This document shows, piece by piece, positions 1 to 7,278 of a DNA stretch of 37,055 nucleotides; position 1 is the first letter of the stretch; each line of letters starts with the position of its first letter. This DNA comes from Anaerococcus obesiensis ph10 (GTDB taxonomy: Bacteria; Bacillota; Clostridia; Tissierellales; Peptoniphilaceae), in the NCBI RefSeq assembly GCF_000311745.1, contig NZ_HE978532.1, forward strand, positions 158,811-195,865, given 5' to 3'. The notes below the pieces were generated by a model. That model was not told the origin of the DNA. It made no database searches and worked only from the letters and a program-made list of their open reading frames with translations. The translations under genes were made by a program, and so were the position numbers.

Positions 1-58
1 TATTAATAACAAGTCTTTAATTTATTTTCTAATAATTTTTCAAATAGACATTATTAAG

Positions 59-206
59 TGTAACTGTAACTTATAAAATATAAACTTCCAAAATTAGGCG
101 AGCTTGTTTTAAGAGTCTGTGTCAACCCTCTATTATCAAGCCATTAATTTATGTAATCCTAATTTAAGAAGATTTATAACGGTAGGTTACAGGTTACAAA
201 GTTACA
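59..206. repeat. GTTACA repeat cluster, candidate island replication origin
   Basis: Two TGTAAC words (59-64, 65-70) lie on one side. Three GTTACA words (186-191, 193-198, 201-206) in the opposite orientation lie on the other, so an AT-rich spacer is flanked by inverted sets. The last copy overlaps the stop codon of the VapE-like gene. Short iteron-like repeats just downstream of the replication gene are a known layout in phage-inducible islands; that this is an origin is inference. No gene is seen in 1-201, and the window edge may cut an adjoining one. Confidence 0.35.
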
Positions 207-1683
207 TTTGCATCTTTACTTGATTTGCTGTATCTATTTCTAATTGATTTTCTTTTTTCCATTCTTCTGGCAATAAATTCTTGTCAACTTCTATAAAGTC
301 AGTTTCATTTTCTTTTTTCTTTTCATAGTATAGTTTTACTGGAATTGAGACTCCACTTGGTGATATTCTCTTGGTCTTTGATGACCTAACTGGAATCCAT
401 TCTTGGAAATAATTATCCATAATCTCTGAGAAAGACTTTGATTTTATTTGGTAGCCTTGCATGGTTAGTTCTTTGAAACAAGTTATATTTGGATCTGCAC
501 TTTTCGGCTTATATTCTTCTAAGAAATATCTAATGTCTTCCACATCTGGGTTTAGATATTTGAATTTTTCTTGTTCCTTATACAAGTCTTTTAAGAGATT
601 TTTTGGTATAGTCCATGCGTGAGTCTTGTTTTTAAAGATCTCATATCCCAAGGCTAGAGCCTGATTAAAATCTTCTCTTATGCTAGATATATATTCTTTG
701 TCTGAGATTTTTTCTTTATTATTTTTATCTGGATATATAGTTCTTACTCTTTTATTTGGGTTGCATTCAACAGGTAAATATCTTCTTTCTCCAGTATGAT
801 CATTAAGGAAAGTTCTTTCATTTAATGTCCCTATGAAGATACAAGCTCTAGGCACATCTGTTGCATATTTTTCGTAGGGTATTCTTATCCTATCGCTTAG
901 TTTTGATAAAAAAGATTTAGCTTCATTAGCCGATTTTGCATTTCTTAAAGCAACGAATTCTTCGATTTCAACGACAGTTTTACCCATAAGGTTCATGACG
1001 GCATCCTTGCCTTGAATGTTTTCTATTGTGCAAAACCAATCGTCTGTTATTGACAGGTATCTTGCAAAAGTCGATTTACCTATACCTTGTCCACCAACTA
1101 AAACAATCATCTCATCAAACTTAGATCCTGGATTAAAAATTCTTTTTATCATGCCCAATATCATATGTTCCATTATCCAATTATTAAGCTCTGTATCATC
1201 TGCTCCCAAATACATTGGTAATAGTTTTCTAATGGCATTTTTATCTCCATTCCATTTTAAATTTTGAAGATATTGCTTTGGCGGACTCACTTCATACTGA
1301 TGAGCTACAAAACGAATAGCTTCCCACATTTTATTGGCGTTATAATTAATTCCAAAATGTTTTTCTATCTCTAATCCTAGTCTATTGTTTAAAGAATCAT
1401 CCCAAAGTCGTATTTGATTTTCCTTTATATTTCTTTCTCCGATAATTTTCCCCTGGAATTTTATTTCATTAGTAAATTTATCAAAGAATATTTGTCCATC
1501 AATGATTTTTTGATTTTGGCAATATTGGGGATTTAAAATAGCAGTTACAATATTACCAGTAATTTGTCTAACCGTCCCCTTATCCGTAGTTTGTAAGTCT
1601 AAAAAGGCGTAAGTCTGATTTATTTCTGGGAATTTTAATTTAATATATGTCATAAGGCTCATTCCTTTTCTTTTTACAATCAT
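202..1683 (-). CDS. VapE/D5-family replication NTPase of a mobile island
   Basis: A 493-residue protein with a Walker A loop (GGQGIGKST, about residue 197) followed by an acidic Walker B-like segment (VVEIEEF). It also has the conserved FIGTLNE...GERRYLPVE block typical of the virulence-associated E / D5 N-like helicase family. In phages and islands these proteins act as replication initiator-helicases, sometimes with a separate primase. It is the last readable gene of the island operon after integrase. The start is uncertain: the strong AGGAGG at 1723-1728 serves an ATG at 1717 in another frame, and in this frame a TAG directly precedes the ATG at 1683. Residue 11 (Met) has a modest upstream GGA and is an alternative start. 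Family call is confident; exact role in the island is inference. Confidence 0.85.
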   Translation of the reverse strand: MIVKRKGMSLMTYIKLKFPEINQTYAFLDLQTTDKGTVRQITGNIVTAILNPQYCQNQKIIDGQIFFDKFTNEIKFQGKIIGERNIKENQIRLWDDSLNNRLGLEIEKHFGINYNANKMWEAIRFVAHQYEVSPPKQYLQNLKWNGDKNAIRKLLPMYLGADDTELNNWIMEHMILGMIKRIFNPGSKFDEMIVLVGGQGIGKSTFARYLSITDDWFCTIENIQGKDAVMNLMGKTVVEIEEFVALRNAKSANEAKSFLSKLSDRIRIPYEKYATDVPRACIFIGTLNERTFLNDHTGERRYLPVECNPNKRVRTIYPDKNNKEKISDKEYISSIREDFNQALALGYEIFKNKTHAWTIPKNLLKDLYKEQEKFKYLNPDVEDIRYFLEEYKPKSADPNITCFKELTMQGYQIKSKSFSEIMDNYFQEWIPVRSSKTKRISPSGVSIPVKLYYEKKKENETDFIEVDKNLLPEEWKKENQLEIDTANQVKMQM

Positions 1684-1717
1684 CTAATCTCTTTTTTGTT
1701 TTATATTTGTTTTCCAT
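1640..1717 (-). CDS. 25-codon leader ORF, or the out-of-frame start of the VapE gene
   Basis: A strong AGGAGG with a 5-nt spacer sits ahead of ATG 1717. The ORF encodes 25 basic, Lys-rich residues (begins MENKYKTKKRLDD) and overlaps the first 44 nt of the VapE-like ORF in another frame. Removing one A from the A5 run at 1671-1675 would fuse the two into a longer VapE protein. It may be a coupling leader peptide, or evidence of a one-base disruption of the VapE start. Confidence 0.35.
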   Translation of the reverse strand: MENKYKTKKRLDDCKKKRNEPYDIY

Positions 1718-1728
1718 TTTATCCTCCT

Positions 1729-1792
1729 GTCTGGTATAAATAAGACTCCTGTGGTAAAATGAAATTGTCTAGAGAACACTTCTCACAGGAGT
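1729..1792. promoter_or_regulatory. Nested inverted repeats between the RHH and VapE-like genes
   Basis: A perfect 9-bp inverted repeat (ACTCCTGTG 1745-1753 / CACAGGAGT 1784-1792) encloses a second small hairpin (GAGAA CAC TTCTC, 1772-1784). A further GTCT/AGAC pair (1729-1732/1743-1746) overlaps on the left. It has no T-tract, so it does not look like a terminator. It might be a binding site for the upstream RHH protein, an mRNA structure, or part of an origin or oriT. The function is unknown. Confidence 0.4.
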
Positions 1793-1800
1793 GTATGCCT

Positions 1801-2163
1801 TTACTCTTTGTAGTAAGGGCTTTTTTCTTTTTTGATTTCTTCATATATTTCTAAAATATAGATTAAAATATCAGTTTCATCGTCATTAAGTTTGCCGAAC
1901 TTTTTAATAACTTTTGCTAGTTGAAATATTTCCTTGGCTATATTATCAGAAAGTCTATAATCACTTACTAAATTAACTTCGTGATTTAATAGCATTTGTA
2001 GAAAATAGTCTTGCTTTTTAAGTCCACTTATTGAAATCTTTTTGTTTATTAGATCATATTCTTCCTCAGAGACTCTGAAATTTAAAATGCGATTTCTTTT
2101 TCTATTTTTCTCTTTATTTCTAGTTTTTTGTGAAATTTCATCTAATGAATGTCTTCTAAACAT
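1801..2163 (-). CDS. Small ribbon-helix-helix / MobC-like protein
   Basis: 120 residues with a very basic N-terminus (about residues 14-28). The FRVSEEEYDLINKKISISG segment is typical of ribbon-helix-helix proteins and of MobC-type relaxosome accessory proteins: arms beginning 'F-R-V-[ST]-E-E-E', then 'SGLKKQDYFLQMLL'. MobC helps a relaxase open oriT in mobilizable plasmids and islands. No relaxase is visible in the window, so a role as transcriptional or replication accessory factor is equally possible. The start overlaps the integrase end by 8 nt, implying translational coupling. Confidence 0.55.
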   Translation of the reverse strand: MFRRHSLDEISQKTRNKEKNRKRNRILNFRVSEEEYDLINKKISISGLKKQDYFLQMLLNHEVNLVSDYRLSDNIAKEIFQLAKVIKKFGKLNDDETDILIYILEIYEEIKKEKSPYYKE

Positions 2164-3280
2164 CTTTATCGTCCTCTTCTAATAAATCTTTCCAATCATT
2201 TGCCTTGTTATTTCTTACTTGCGTTAAAGACAAAGCCATTTCTTTTTGCTTGCTAGGGAAGAGATGAGCATATCTATAGGTGATGTCAATCGATTCATGT
2301 CCAACTCTATCGGCTATTGCAGTTGCAGAAAATCCAAGTTCAATCAGAAGTGAAACATGAGAATGCCTTAAATCATGTATTCTAATTCTTTTTACTTGAG
2401 ATTTCTTAGATCCCCTATCCATTTCATGGTGGAGGTAACTCTTGGAGAAATTAAATATTAAGTCTTTTGGTTTTAACTTATAAAAACTATCTATATACTC
2501 TTTAATCTCTTCAGTTAGAAATTCAGGCATAACTATTGTCCTTATACTTTTTTTAGTTTTAGGAGCAGTTATTACATTTTTCCCATCAATCCTTTGTAAA
2601 GATTCATCAATTTTTAATGTATGCCTTTCAAAATCAAATTTCTCTTTTGTCAAGGCTAATAATTCTCCCATTCGAAGACCACACCAATACAAAAGTTCAA
2701 AAGCATAGAATGATTCAGGTTTATCTTTTATAGCTTCTATAAATCTTTCATATTCATCTTGAGTCCAAAATAGCATTTCATCAGCCTCTTTTTCACCCAT
2801 GGAACCAACATCACGAGCAACATTAGTTTTTAAATTATAATATCTACAAGCATGATTTAAGATACTAGATAACTGGGCATGAATAGTTCTCAAATAGGTA
2901 GGAGAGTAGTTTCTCCCATTCTTATCCTTAATCTTCATAAGCTCATTTTGCCATTGAATTATGGTTACATTACTTATCTCATTAAGCATTAGATCACCTA
3001 TATAGGGAAGTATTTTTTGATTTACAATTGCTTCTTTTGTCCTCCAAGTATTTTCTCTTATTCTTGGTTTTCTATCTCTCTTATAAAGTTCAAAAAACTC
3101 CCTAAAGCTCATCTCAATCGATTCAGAATGTTGATTTAAGAATTCTTGTTCCCATTTTAATGCTTCTTTTTTTGTTGAAAATCCACGTTTTTTCTTAGTT
3201 AATTTTTCTCCTTTCCAGTTGGTGTAATAAAACCTGCAATACCAAGTTTTATTTCCACTCTCATCTCTGTATGCTGGCAC
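2156..3280 (-). CDS. int: Tyrosine-family site-specific integrase
   Basis: 374 residues in the Tn916/phage-type arrangement. An N-terminal arm-binding domain (residues 1-60; Trp/Phe-rich, 'GFSTKKEALKWE') is followed by a SAM-like core-binding domain (about 60-165) and the catalytic domain. Catalytic residues are visible: Arg in GLRMGELLAL, His-x-x-Arg in HDLRHSH, His in VGHESIDIT and Tyr in YRYAHLFP. It starts at GTG 3280 with AGGAGG just upstream, overlapping the end of the excisionase gene. It catalyses insertion and excision of the island; the neighbouring guaA 3' end is the presumed attachment site. Confidence 0.95.
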   Translation of the reverse strand: MPAYRDESGNKTWYCRFYYTNWKGEKLTKKKRGFSTKKEALKWEQEFLNQHSESIEMSFREFFELYKRDRKPRIRENTWRTKEAIVNQKILPYIGDLMLNEISNVTIIQWQNELMKIKDKNGRNYSPTYLRTIHAQLSSILNHACRYYNLKTNVARDVGSMGEKEADEMLFWTQDEYERFIEAIKDKPESFYAFELLYWCGLRMGELLALTKEKFDFERHTLKIDESLQRIDGKNVITAPKTKKSIRTIVMPEFLTEEIKEYIDSFYKLKPKDLIFNFSKSYLHHEMDRGSKKSQVKRIRIHDLRHSHVSLLIELGFSATAIADRVGHESIDITYRYAHLFPSKQKEMALSLTQVRNNKANDWKDLLEEDDKDV

Positions 3281-3281
3281 T

Positions 3282-3476
3282 TTAAACCTCCTTTGTATTT
3301 GTTGGTTTATAGCAATACTTTTCCATAAAGTATTCTCTATTTACCTTTCCTCTTTGTACACGATAGCCTAATTTAAGTAAGTCCTGATTCATATCGTTTA
3401 TTATCTGATATGCTGTTGTCCTGCTTACGTCAAGAAATTCTTGTACATCTTTTGCATTCATAAAAATACCTTTCAT
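3282..3476 (-). CDS. Excisionase-like small HTH protein
   Basis: 64 residues with a helix-turn-helix (DVQEFLDVSRTTAYQIINDM), as in MerR/excisionase-like proteins that bind near attachment sites and direct an integrase to excise. AGGAGG with a 5-nt spacer precedes ATG 3476. Its stop is 1 nt from the integrase start, so it is the first gene of the divergent island operon. It could also act as a transcriptional activator of that operon. The excisionase role is inferred from fold and position. Confidence 0.7.
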   Translation of the reverse strand: MKGIFMNAKDVQEFLDVSRTTAYQIINDMNQDLLKLGYRVQRGKVNREYFMEKYCYKPTNTKEV

Positions 3477-3552
3477 AATGTCCTCCTTTTATAGTTTGTA
3501 AGGTTCTACATCCTCAAAAAAGGCGAGCATTAATTTATATGTCTTACAATTT

Positions 3553-3570
3553 CCGTTCAATGCCGAACGG
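3553..3570. promoter_or_regulatory. Palindrome CCGTTC-N6-GAACGG, candidate operator
   Basis: Perfect 6+6 inverted repeat lying about 10-27 nt downstream of the -10 box of the xis-int promoter, in the early transcribed region. Candidate binding site for the divergent XRE repressor. It is an inference from position and symmetry. Confidence 0.5.
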
Positions 3571-3579
3571 TATGTATAT

Positions 3580-3608
3580 ATAATAACAGTTCATATTTGT
3601 TCTGTCAA
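3580..3608 (-). promoter_or_regulatory. Sigma-A promoter for the xis-int-VapE operon
   Basis: On the minus strand, TTGACA (3608-3603), a 17-bp spacer and TATTAT (3585-3580). The consensus -35 and optimal spacer make this a strong promoter. The spacer and -35 contain an imperfect palindrome (ACAG...CTGT, 3586-3605, 7 of 10 pairs matching), which would let a repressor block RNA polymerase. Confidence 0.7.
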
Positions 3609-3661
3609 GTTTTTTCTATTTATTTTTTTTCTAAAATATTCAGATACTTACAAATATTTAC

Positions 3662-3705
3662 AACAGAACAGTTTTGTTGAGCTTTTGTTCGTTTTGTGAT
3701 AAAAT
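3662..3705 (+). promoter_or_regulatory. Repressor promoter with overlapping operator-like palindrome
   Basis: TTGAGC (3677-3682), 17-bp spacer, TAAAAT (3700-3705). The near-palindrome AACAGAACAGTTTTGTT (3662-3678; 7 of 8 arm pairs match) abuts the -35 box. This suggests autoregulation by the XRE repressor, as in lysogeny switches. Confidence 0.6.
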
Positions 3706-3739
3706 ATTTATAGTTATCGTGAAATAAGGAGGAGTTAGT

Positions 3740-4171
3740 TTGATTTCTGGAGAAAAATTAAAAAAGTTAAGACTTATGAGAAACTTAACTCAAAAAGAAC
3801 TTGCCATTAAGTCTGGTTTGACAGATGCTGCTATAAGAAATTACGAGCTTGGAAATAGATCCCCAAGTAAAGAACAATTACAAAAAATATCTGAAGCACT
3901 TGATTGTGATATATCAGCATTAATTAATCATGAACCTAATTCTATTTTTGAAATAATGCATATAATTTTTGATTATGAAAAAGACATGAAGTTTAGACCG
4001 TTGGCAGATGATGGAGAAATTACTGGACTTTTATCAAATGATGTAGACTTCAATAATTTTCTTATAGAATGGAATGAGATGAGAAAAAAGCATTACAACG
4101 ATGAGATAACAGACGAGGAATTTGAAGATTGGAAGTTATCTTACCCTAAAAAATCAAGATTTTTAAAATAA
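3740..4171 (+). CDS. XRE-family (cI-like) repressor of the island
   Basis: 143 residues. The N-terminal HTH_3 domain (residues 5-60: KLKKLRLMRNLTQKELAIKS, 'YELGNRSPS') is the classical Cro/cI fold. The C-terminal half is acidic and aromatic ('FLIEWNEMRKKHYNDEITDE'), as in repressors of integrative elements, with no LexA-like protease motif visible. It starts at TTG 3740 behind a strong AAGGAGGAG. Transcribed away from the xis-int operon, with shared intergenic operators, it is probably the lysogeny-type switch keeping the island quiescent. How it is induced is not visible. Confidence 0.85.
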   Translation: MISGEKLKKLRLMRNLTQKELAIKSGLTDAAIRNYELGNRSPSKEQLQKISEALDCDISALINHEPNSIFEIMHIIFDYEKDMKFRPLADDGEITGLLSNDVDFNNFLIEWNEMRKKHYNDEITDEEFEDWKLSYPKKSRFLK

Positions 4172-4186
4172 AATATGTACGCAAAA

Positions 4187-4220
4187 AGACCGCAGTCTAA
4201 AAACTACGGTCTAATTTTTT
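4187..4220. terminator. Bidirectional terminator between island repressor and guaA
   Basis: Stem AGACCG-C-AGT / ACT-A-CGGTCT (one mismatch) followed by TTTTTT on the plus strand and, reading leftward, CTTTTTG on the minus strand. It can end both the repressor and the guaA transcripts. Confidence 0.75.
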
Positions 4221-4273
4221 GTCCAAATGCAAACCACTTGGAACTATTATTCAATTTATTCTTTTTTGATTTC

Positions 4274-4363
4274 AGTACCATTTGAGTACCAGTAGCCGTT
4301 TTTCATTCTCTATATAGCTTGTAATTAAGCTATTTTAGAAAATTTTGCTACTATTCCCATTCA
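4274..4363. other. Presumed attachment (att) end of the island at the guaA 3' end
   Basis: The guaA stop is at 4351-4353, and everything beyond it is island DNA. The 3' end of guaA (minus strand ...GAATGGGAATAG) is a known insertion hot spot for genomic islands, whose direct repeats contain GAGTGGGAATA-like sequence. Two direct AGTACCA copies (4274-4280, 4285-4291) are candidate integrase arm sites. The partner repeat was looked for by eye in 1-4350 and not found, so it lies beyond the window start. Confidence 0.5.
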
Positions 4364-5887
4364 ATTGTTCCTGGTGGTTTTGAGGTTATGTCGTAGACTA
4401 TTCTTCCTACTCCTTTTACTTCGTTTATCATTCTATTTGATAGGGTTTGTTGGAGTTCGTATGGCATATCGAAGGCTTCTACTGTCATTGCATCTTTGCT
4501 TGATACTGCTCTTACTACTACTACGTAGTCGTAAGATCTTTCGTCGCCTTTTACTCCTACTGTTCTTAGTGGGGTAAATACTGTGAAATATTGCCAAATT
4601 TCTCTGTCTAATCCTGCATTTTTTACTTCTTCTCTTAGGATTGCGTCGGTTTCTCTAACTATTTCTAATTTTTCTTCTGTTATATCTCCCAACACTCTTA
4701 TTGCAAGTCCTGGTCCTGGGAATGGTTGTCTCCATACCATTTCTTCTGGAACGCCTATGCTTTCTCCAAGCGCTCTTACTTCGTCTTTGAAGAGTTCTCT
4801 TAGTGGTTCTACTACGCCTTCAAAAAGCATATCTTCTGGAAGTCCACCTACGTTGTGATGGGATTTTATTACTGAACCTTTTCCTTTTCCGCTTTCTATT
4901 ACGTCTGGATAAATTGTTCCTTGTACTAAATATTTTGCATCGCCAAATTTTTTGGCTTCTCTTTCGAAAACTTCTATAAAGTGGTTTCCTATTATTTTTC
5001 TTTTTTCTTCTGGTTCTTCTACGCCTTTTAGTAAATCAAGAAATTCTTTTGAAGCATCAACCATTTTTACGTTTAGTCCAATTTTTTTGTATTGTTCCAT
5101 AACGGATTTTGCTTCGTCTTTTCTTAATAAACCATGGTCTACAAATATGCATTGAAGATCATTTCCTATTGCTTTGTGTACAAGTGTCGCTGCTATTGTT
5201 GAATCTACTCCACCAGATAATCCACAAATCATTTTTTCTCCAGCATATTTTTCTTTTATATTTTCTATGGTTTCTTTGGCTAAATCTTTCATTATCCAAG
5301 TCTTTTTTGCTTTACAAATATTTAAAACGAAATTTTCTAATATTTGAAATCCGTATTCTGAATGGGCAACTTCTGGATGAAATTGTACGGCGTAGATATT
5401 TTTTTCTTCGTTTTCAAATCCTGCTATTGGACAGTTCAATGTCCAAGCAGTTTTTTTGAATCCATCTGCAATTTTTGTGACTTGATCTCTGTGATTCATC
5501 CAAATTATTGATTCTTGTGCTACATTTTCATATAATTTTGATCTTTGGTCAACAAATAAAGGAGTTTTTCCGTATTCTCCTTTTTCTGCTTCGCTTATTT
5601 CTCCATCAAAATGATAAGCTAAAGCTTGCATGCCATAGCAAATCCCAAGAACTGGCACGTTTAAATTTAAAATTTCTGGATTTAATTTTAGACTATCGTC
5701 ACTGTGAATTGATTGTGGGCCGCCTGTCAAAATTATTCCGTCCAAATTTTCAAGATCAAGAGTTTTTAAATCCACATCACAATCATGAAGTGATGCATAG
5801 ACTCCCATTTCTCTTATTCTTCTTACAATAAGTTGGTTATATTGGCCACCAAAGTCCAACACCATAATTTCGGATTTTTTTTTCCAT
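4351..5887 (-). CDS. guaA: GMP synthase (glutamine-hydrolysing), start disrupted in an A9 tract
   Basis: Converts XMP to GMP with glutamine and ATP in the cytoplasm. The class I amidotransferase domain has nucleophile Cys in GICYGMQ and the His/Glu pair in FHPEVAHSE. The PP-loop ATP pyrophosphatase domain (LSGGVDST) and C-terminal dimer domain end in the canonical KPPGTIEWE. About 511 residues if the start is ATG 5887, which has AGGAGGG 4 nt upstream. That ATG is out of frame with the rest: the run of 9 A (5875-5883) is one too long, and 8 A would give a normal MEKKSEIMVLDFGG start. The only in-frame upstream ATG (5919) lies inside the preceding GNAT gene and adds unrelated residues. Possible sequencing error, polymerase slippage or +1 slip. 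It hosts the island attachment site. Confidence 0.93.
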
Positions 5888-5896
5888 CTATCCCTC

Positions 5897-6412
5897 CTAT
5901 ATTTCTCCAAATATTGCAAAATATTTCATATAATCAAGATTATCCATCTTGTAGTAGCTATACTTTATATCTTCATCATACTTTTTAAAGTGTAAATTTT
6001 CTATAATAGATTTAAAAGCTCCATTATTTTTTTCTGCTTTTAAATAAATTTCTTTTTTCTCGCCAAGGGTAAAGAAATAATCTATGACTACCTCAAGGGC
6101 TTCTCTTGCATATCCTCTGTTTCTTAGTGATTTATTTATAATTATAAAAAGTCCAACTCCATCATTTTTTTCGAAAGCTTTTATAACTCCTATTGAATCA
6201 TTTGTTCCTTTTTTTACTATATGCCAAAAATTATAGTCTTCTTTTTCTTTATAAAATTTTGAGACTTTTTCGATTACTTCTTCTTTTGTTTCTAAATTTG
6301 TAAAATAGAAAAATTTTGAATCTTTTATAAATTCCAGATTTTTTTCTAAATCTTCCTTTTCAAATTTTCTAATAATAAGTCGTCTTGATAAAATAAGTTT
6401 TGTATTTTCCAT
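5897..6412 (-). CDS. GNAT-family N-acetyltransferase (RimJ/RimL-like)
   Basis: 171 residues starting at ATG 6412, preceded by GGAGGAGG; an in-frame ATG 15 nt upstream has no better signal. The acetyltransferase_3-type layout is visible: N-terminal RRLIIRKFEKEDLE, central GLFIIINKSLRNRGYAREAL (acetyl-CoA loop RNRGYA) and C-terminal KNNGAFKSIIENLHF. It transfers acetyl from acetyl-CoA to an amine; the substrate is not predictable. It ends 9 nt before the guaA ATG, and its last codons contain the guaA ribosome binding site, so the two are probably cotranscribed. Confidence 0.85.
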   Translation of the reverse strand: MENTKLILSRRLIIRKFEKEDLEKNLEFIKDSKFFYFTNLETKEEVIEKVSKFYKEKEDYNFWHIVKKGTNDSIGVIKAFEKNDGVGLFIIINKSLRNRGYAREALEVVIDYFFTLGEKKEIYLKAEKNNGAFKSIIENLHFKKYDEDIKYSYYKMDNLDYMKYFAIFGEI

Positions 6413-6430
6413 AAGCCTCCTCCACATAAA

Positions 6431-6459
6431 AAATAAGCTGCAAAAGCAGCATATTTTTT
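6431..6459. terminator. Terminator after the phoH-ppsR operon
   Basis: Stem GCTGC-AAAA-GCAGC (6437-6450) flanked by A-rich and T-rich runs, giving T-tracts on both strands. It separates ppsR from the GNAT-guaA unit. Confidence 0.75.
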
Positions 6460-7270
6460 AAGAAAAATTCTTTTTGTAATATTCTAGAACGTCCGTGGCT
6501 GTTTGTTCTATTGTCTTTAATGTTACATCAAAAACTTTACAATCCAAATCTTCAAAAACTCCCTTTGCGTATTTTAATTCTCTATTGATTCTTTCCTTAT
6601 CAAAATATTCGCTTTTTGATTTTAAGCCAAGGCCTTTTGACCTATCTTCTCTAATTTTTGATAATTTATTAGGATCAATAGTAAGACCTATGATTCTTTT
6701 TGGATCAATTTCGAAAACTTCTTCTGGAAGTCTTATTTCTGGAACCAAAGGAAGATTAAAAACTTTATAATCTTTTGTTGCAAGAAGCATAGTCACAGGT
6801 GTTTTTGATGTTCTTGAAACTCCAAGTAGTAAAATATCTGCCTCTTTTATTCCTCTTGGATCTTTTCCATCGTCATATTTTACGGCAAATTCTATGGACT
6901 CTATCATTGAAAAATAATCATCAGATAATTTTCTTGTGAGTTTTTTCTCTCTTAGAGCTTTTTGCCCTGTAACTTCTTCAAAAAGTGAAAGAGCTGGCCC
7001 TAATATATCTATAACTTTTATATTTTCTTTTTTAGCTTTTTGTTTCAAATATTCTTCAAGTTTTTTCTCAGCTATAGTTTGGATTATTATTGAATCTTCA
7101 GGAATTTTTTCAACAATTTTGTTAATTTTATTTTCACTATCAATATTAAATTTTCTATTAACTTCAAAATTTACATTTGGAAAATGAGTTATTACTGATT
7201 TTACAAATGTTTCTGCTGTTGCTCCAGTGGAATCACTGATTATATAAACATTCAATACATCACAATCCAT
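6458..7270 (-). CDS. ppsR: Pyruvate, phosphate dikinase regulatory kinase/phosphorylase
   Basis: 270 residues, the usual length of the DUF299/YqfL family. It phosphorylates PPDK with ADP to inactivate it, and dephosphorylates it with Pi to reactivate it. The N-terminal VYIISDSTGATAET is the family signature, and the P-loop-like GVSRTSKTP (about residues 150-158) is the nucleotide site. It is the last gene of the phoH operon, starting 8 nt after glyS, as in Bacillus (yqfL), except that ccpN is missing between them. It implies a PPDK gene elsewhere in the genome. Confidence 0.93.
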   Translation of the reverse strand: MDCDVLNVYIISDSTGATAETFVKSVITHFPNVNFEVNRKFNIDSENKINKIVEKIPEDSIIIQTIAEKKLEEYLKQKAKKENIKVIDILGPALSLFEEVTGQKALREKKLTRKLSDDYFSMIESIEFAVKYDDGKDPRGIKEADILLLGVSRTSKTPVTMLLATKDYKVFNLPLVPEIRLPEEVFEIDPKRIIGLTIDPNKLSKIREDRSKGLGLKSKSEYFDKERINRELKYAKGVFEDLDCKVFDVTLKTIEQTATDVLEYYKKNFS

Positions 7271-7278
7271 ACTATCAC

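Noticed and set aside
2663..2680. CTCCCATTCG as the second att repeat matching the guaA end
   Set aside because: It lies inside the integrase gene and matches too few bases of the guaA 3' end.
96..3528. AGGCGAGC at 96-103 and 3521-3528 as paired island sites
   Set aside because: Only 8 bp with no conserved flanks; chance cannot be excluded.
4315..4333. TAGCTT/AAGCTA hairpin near the guaA end as a terminator
   Set aside because: The 6-7 bp stem is followed by ATATAGAG rather than a T-tract on the minus strand; the real terminator is at 4187-4220.
4365..5831. Several plus-strand ORFs opposite guaA
   Set aside because: Antisense shadows with biased Leu/Phe/Ser composition; guaA motifs on the other strand are complete.
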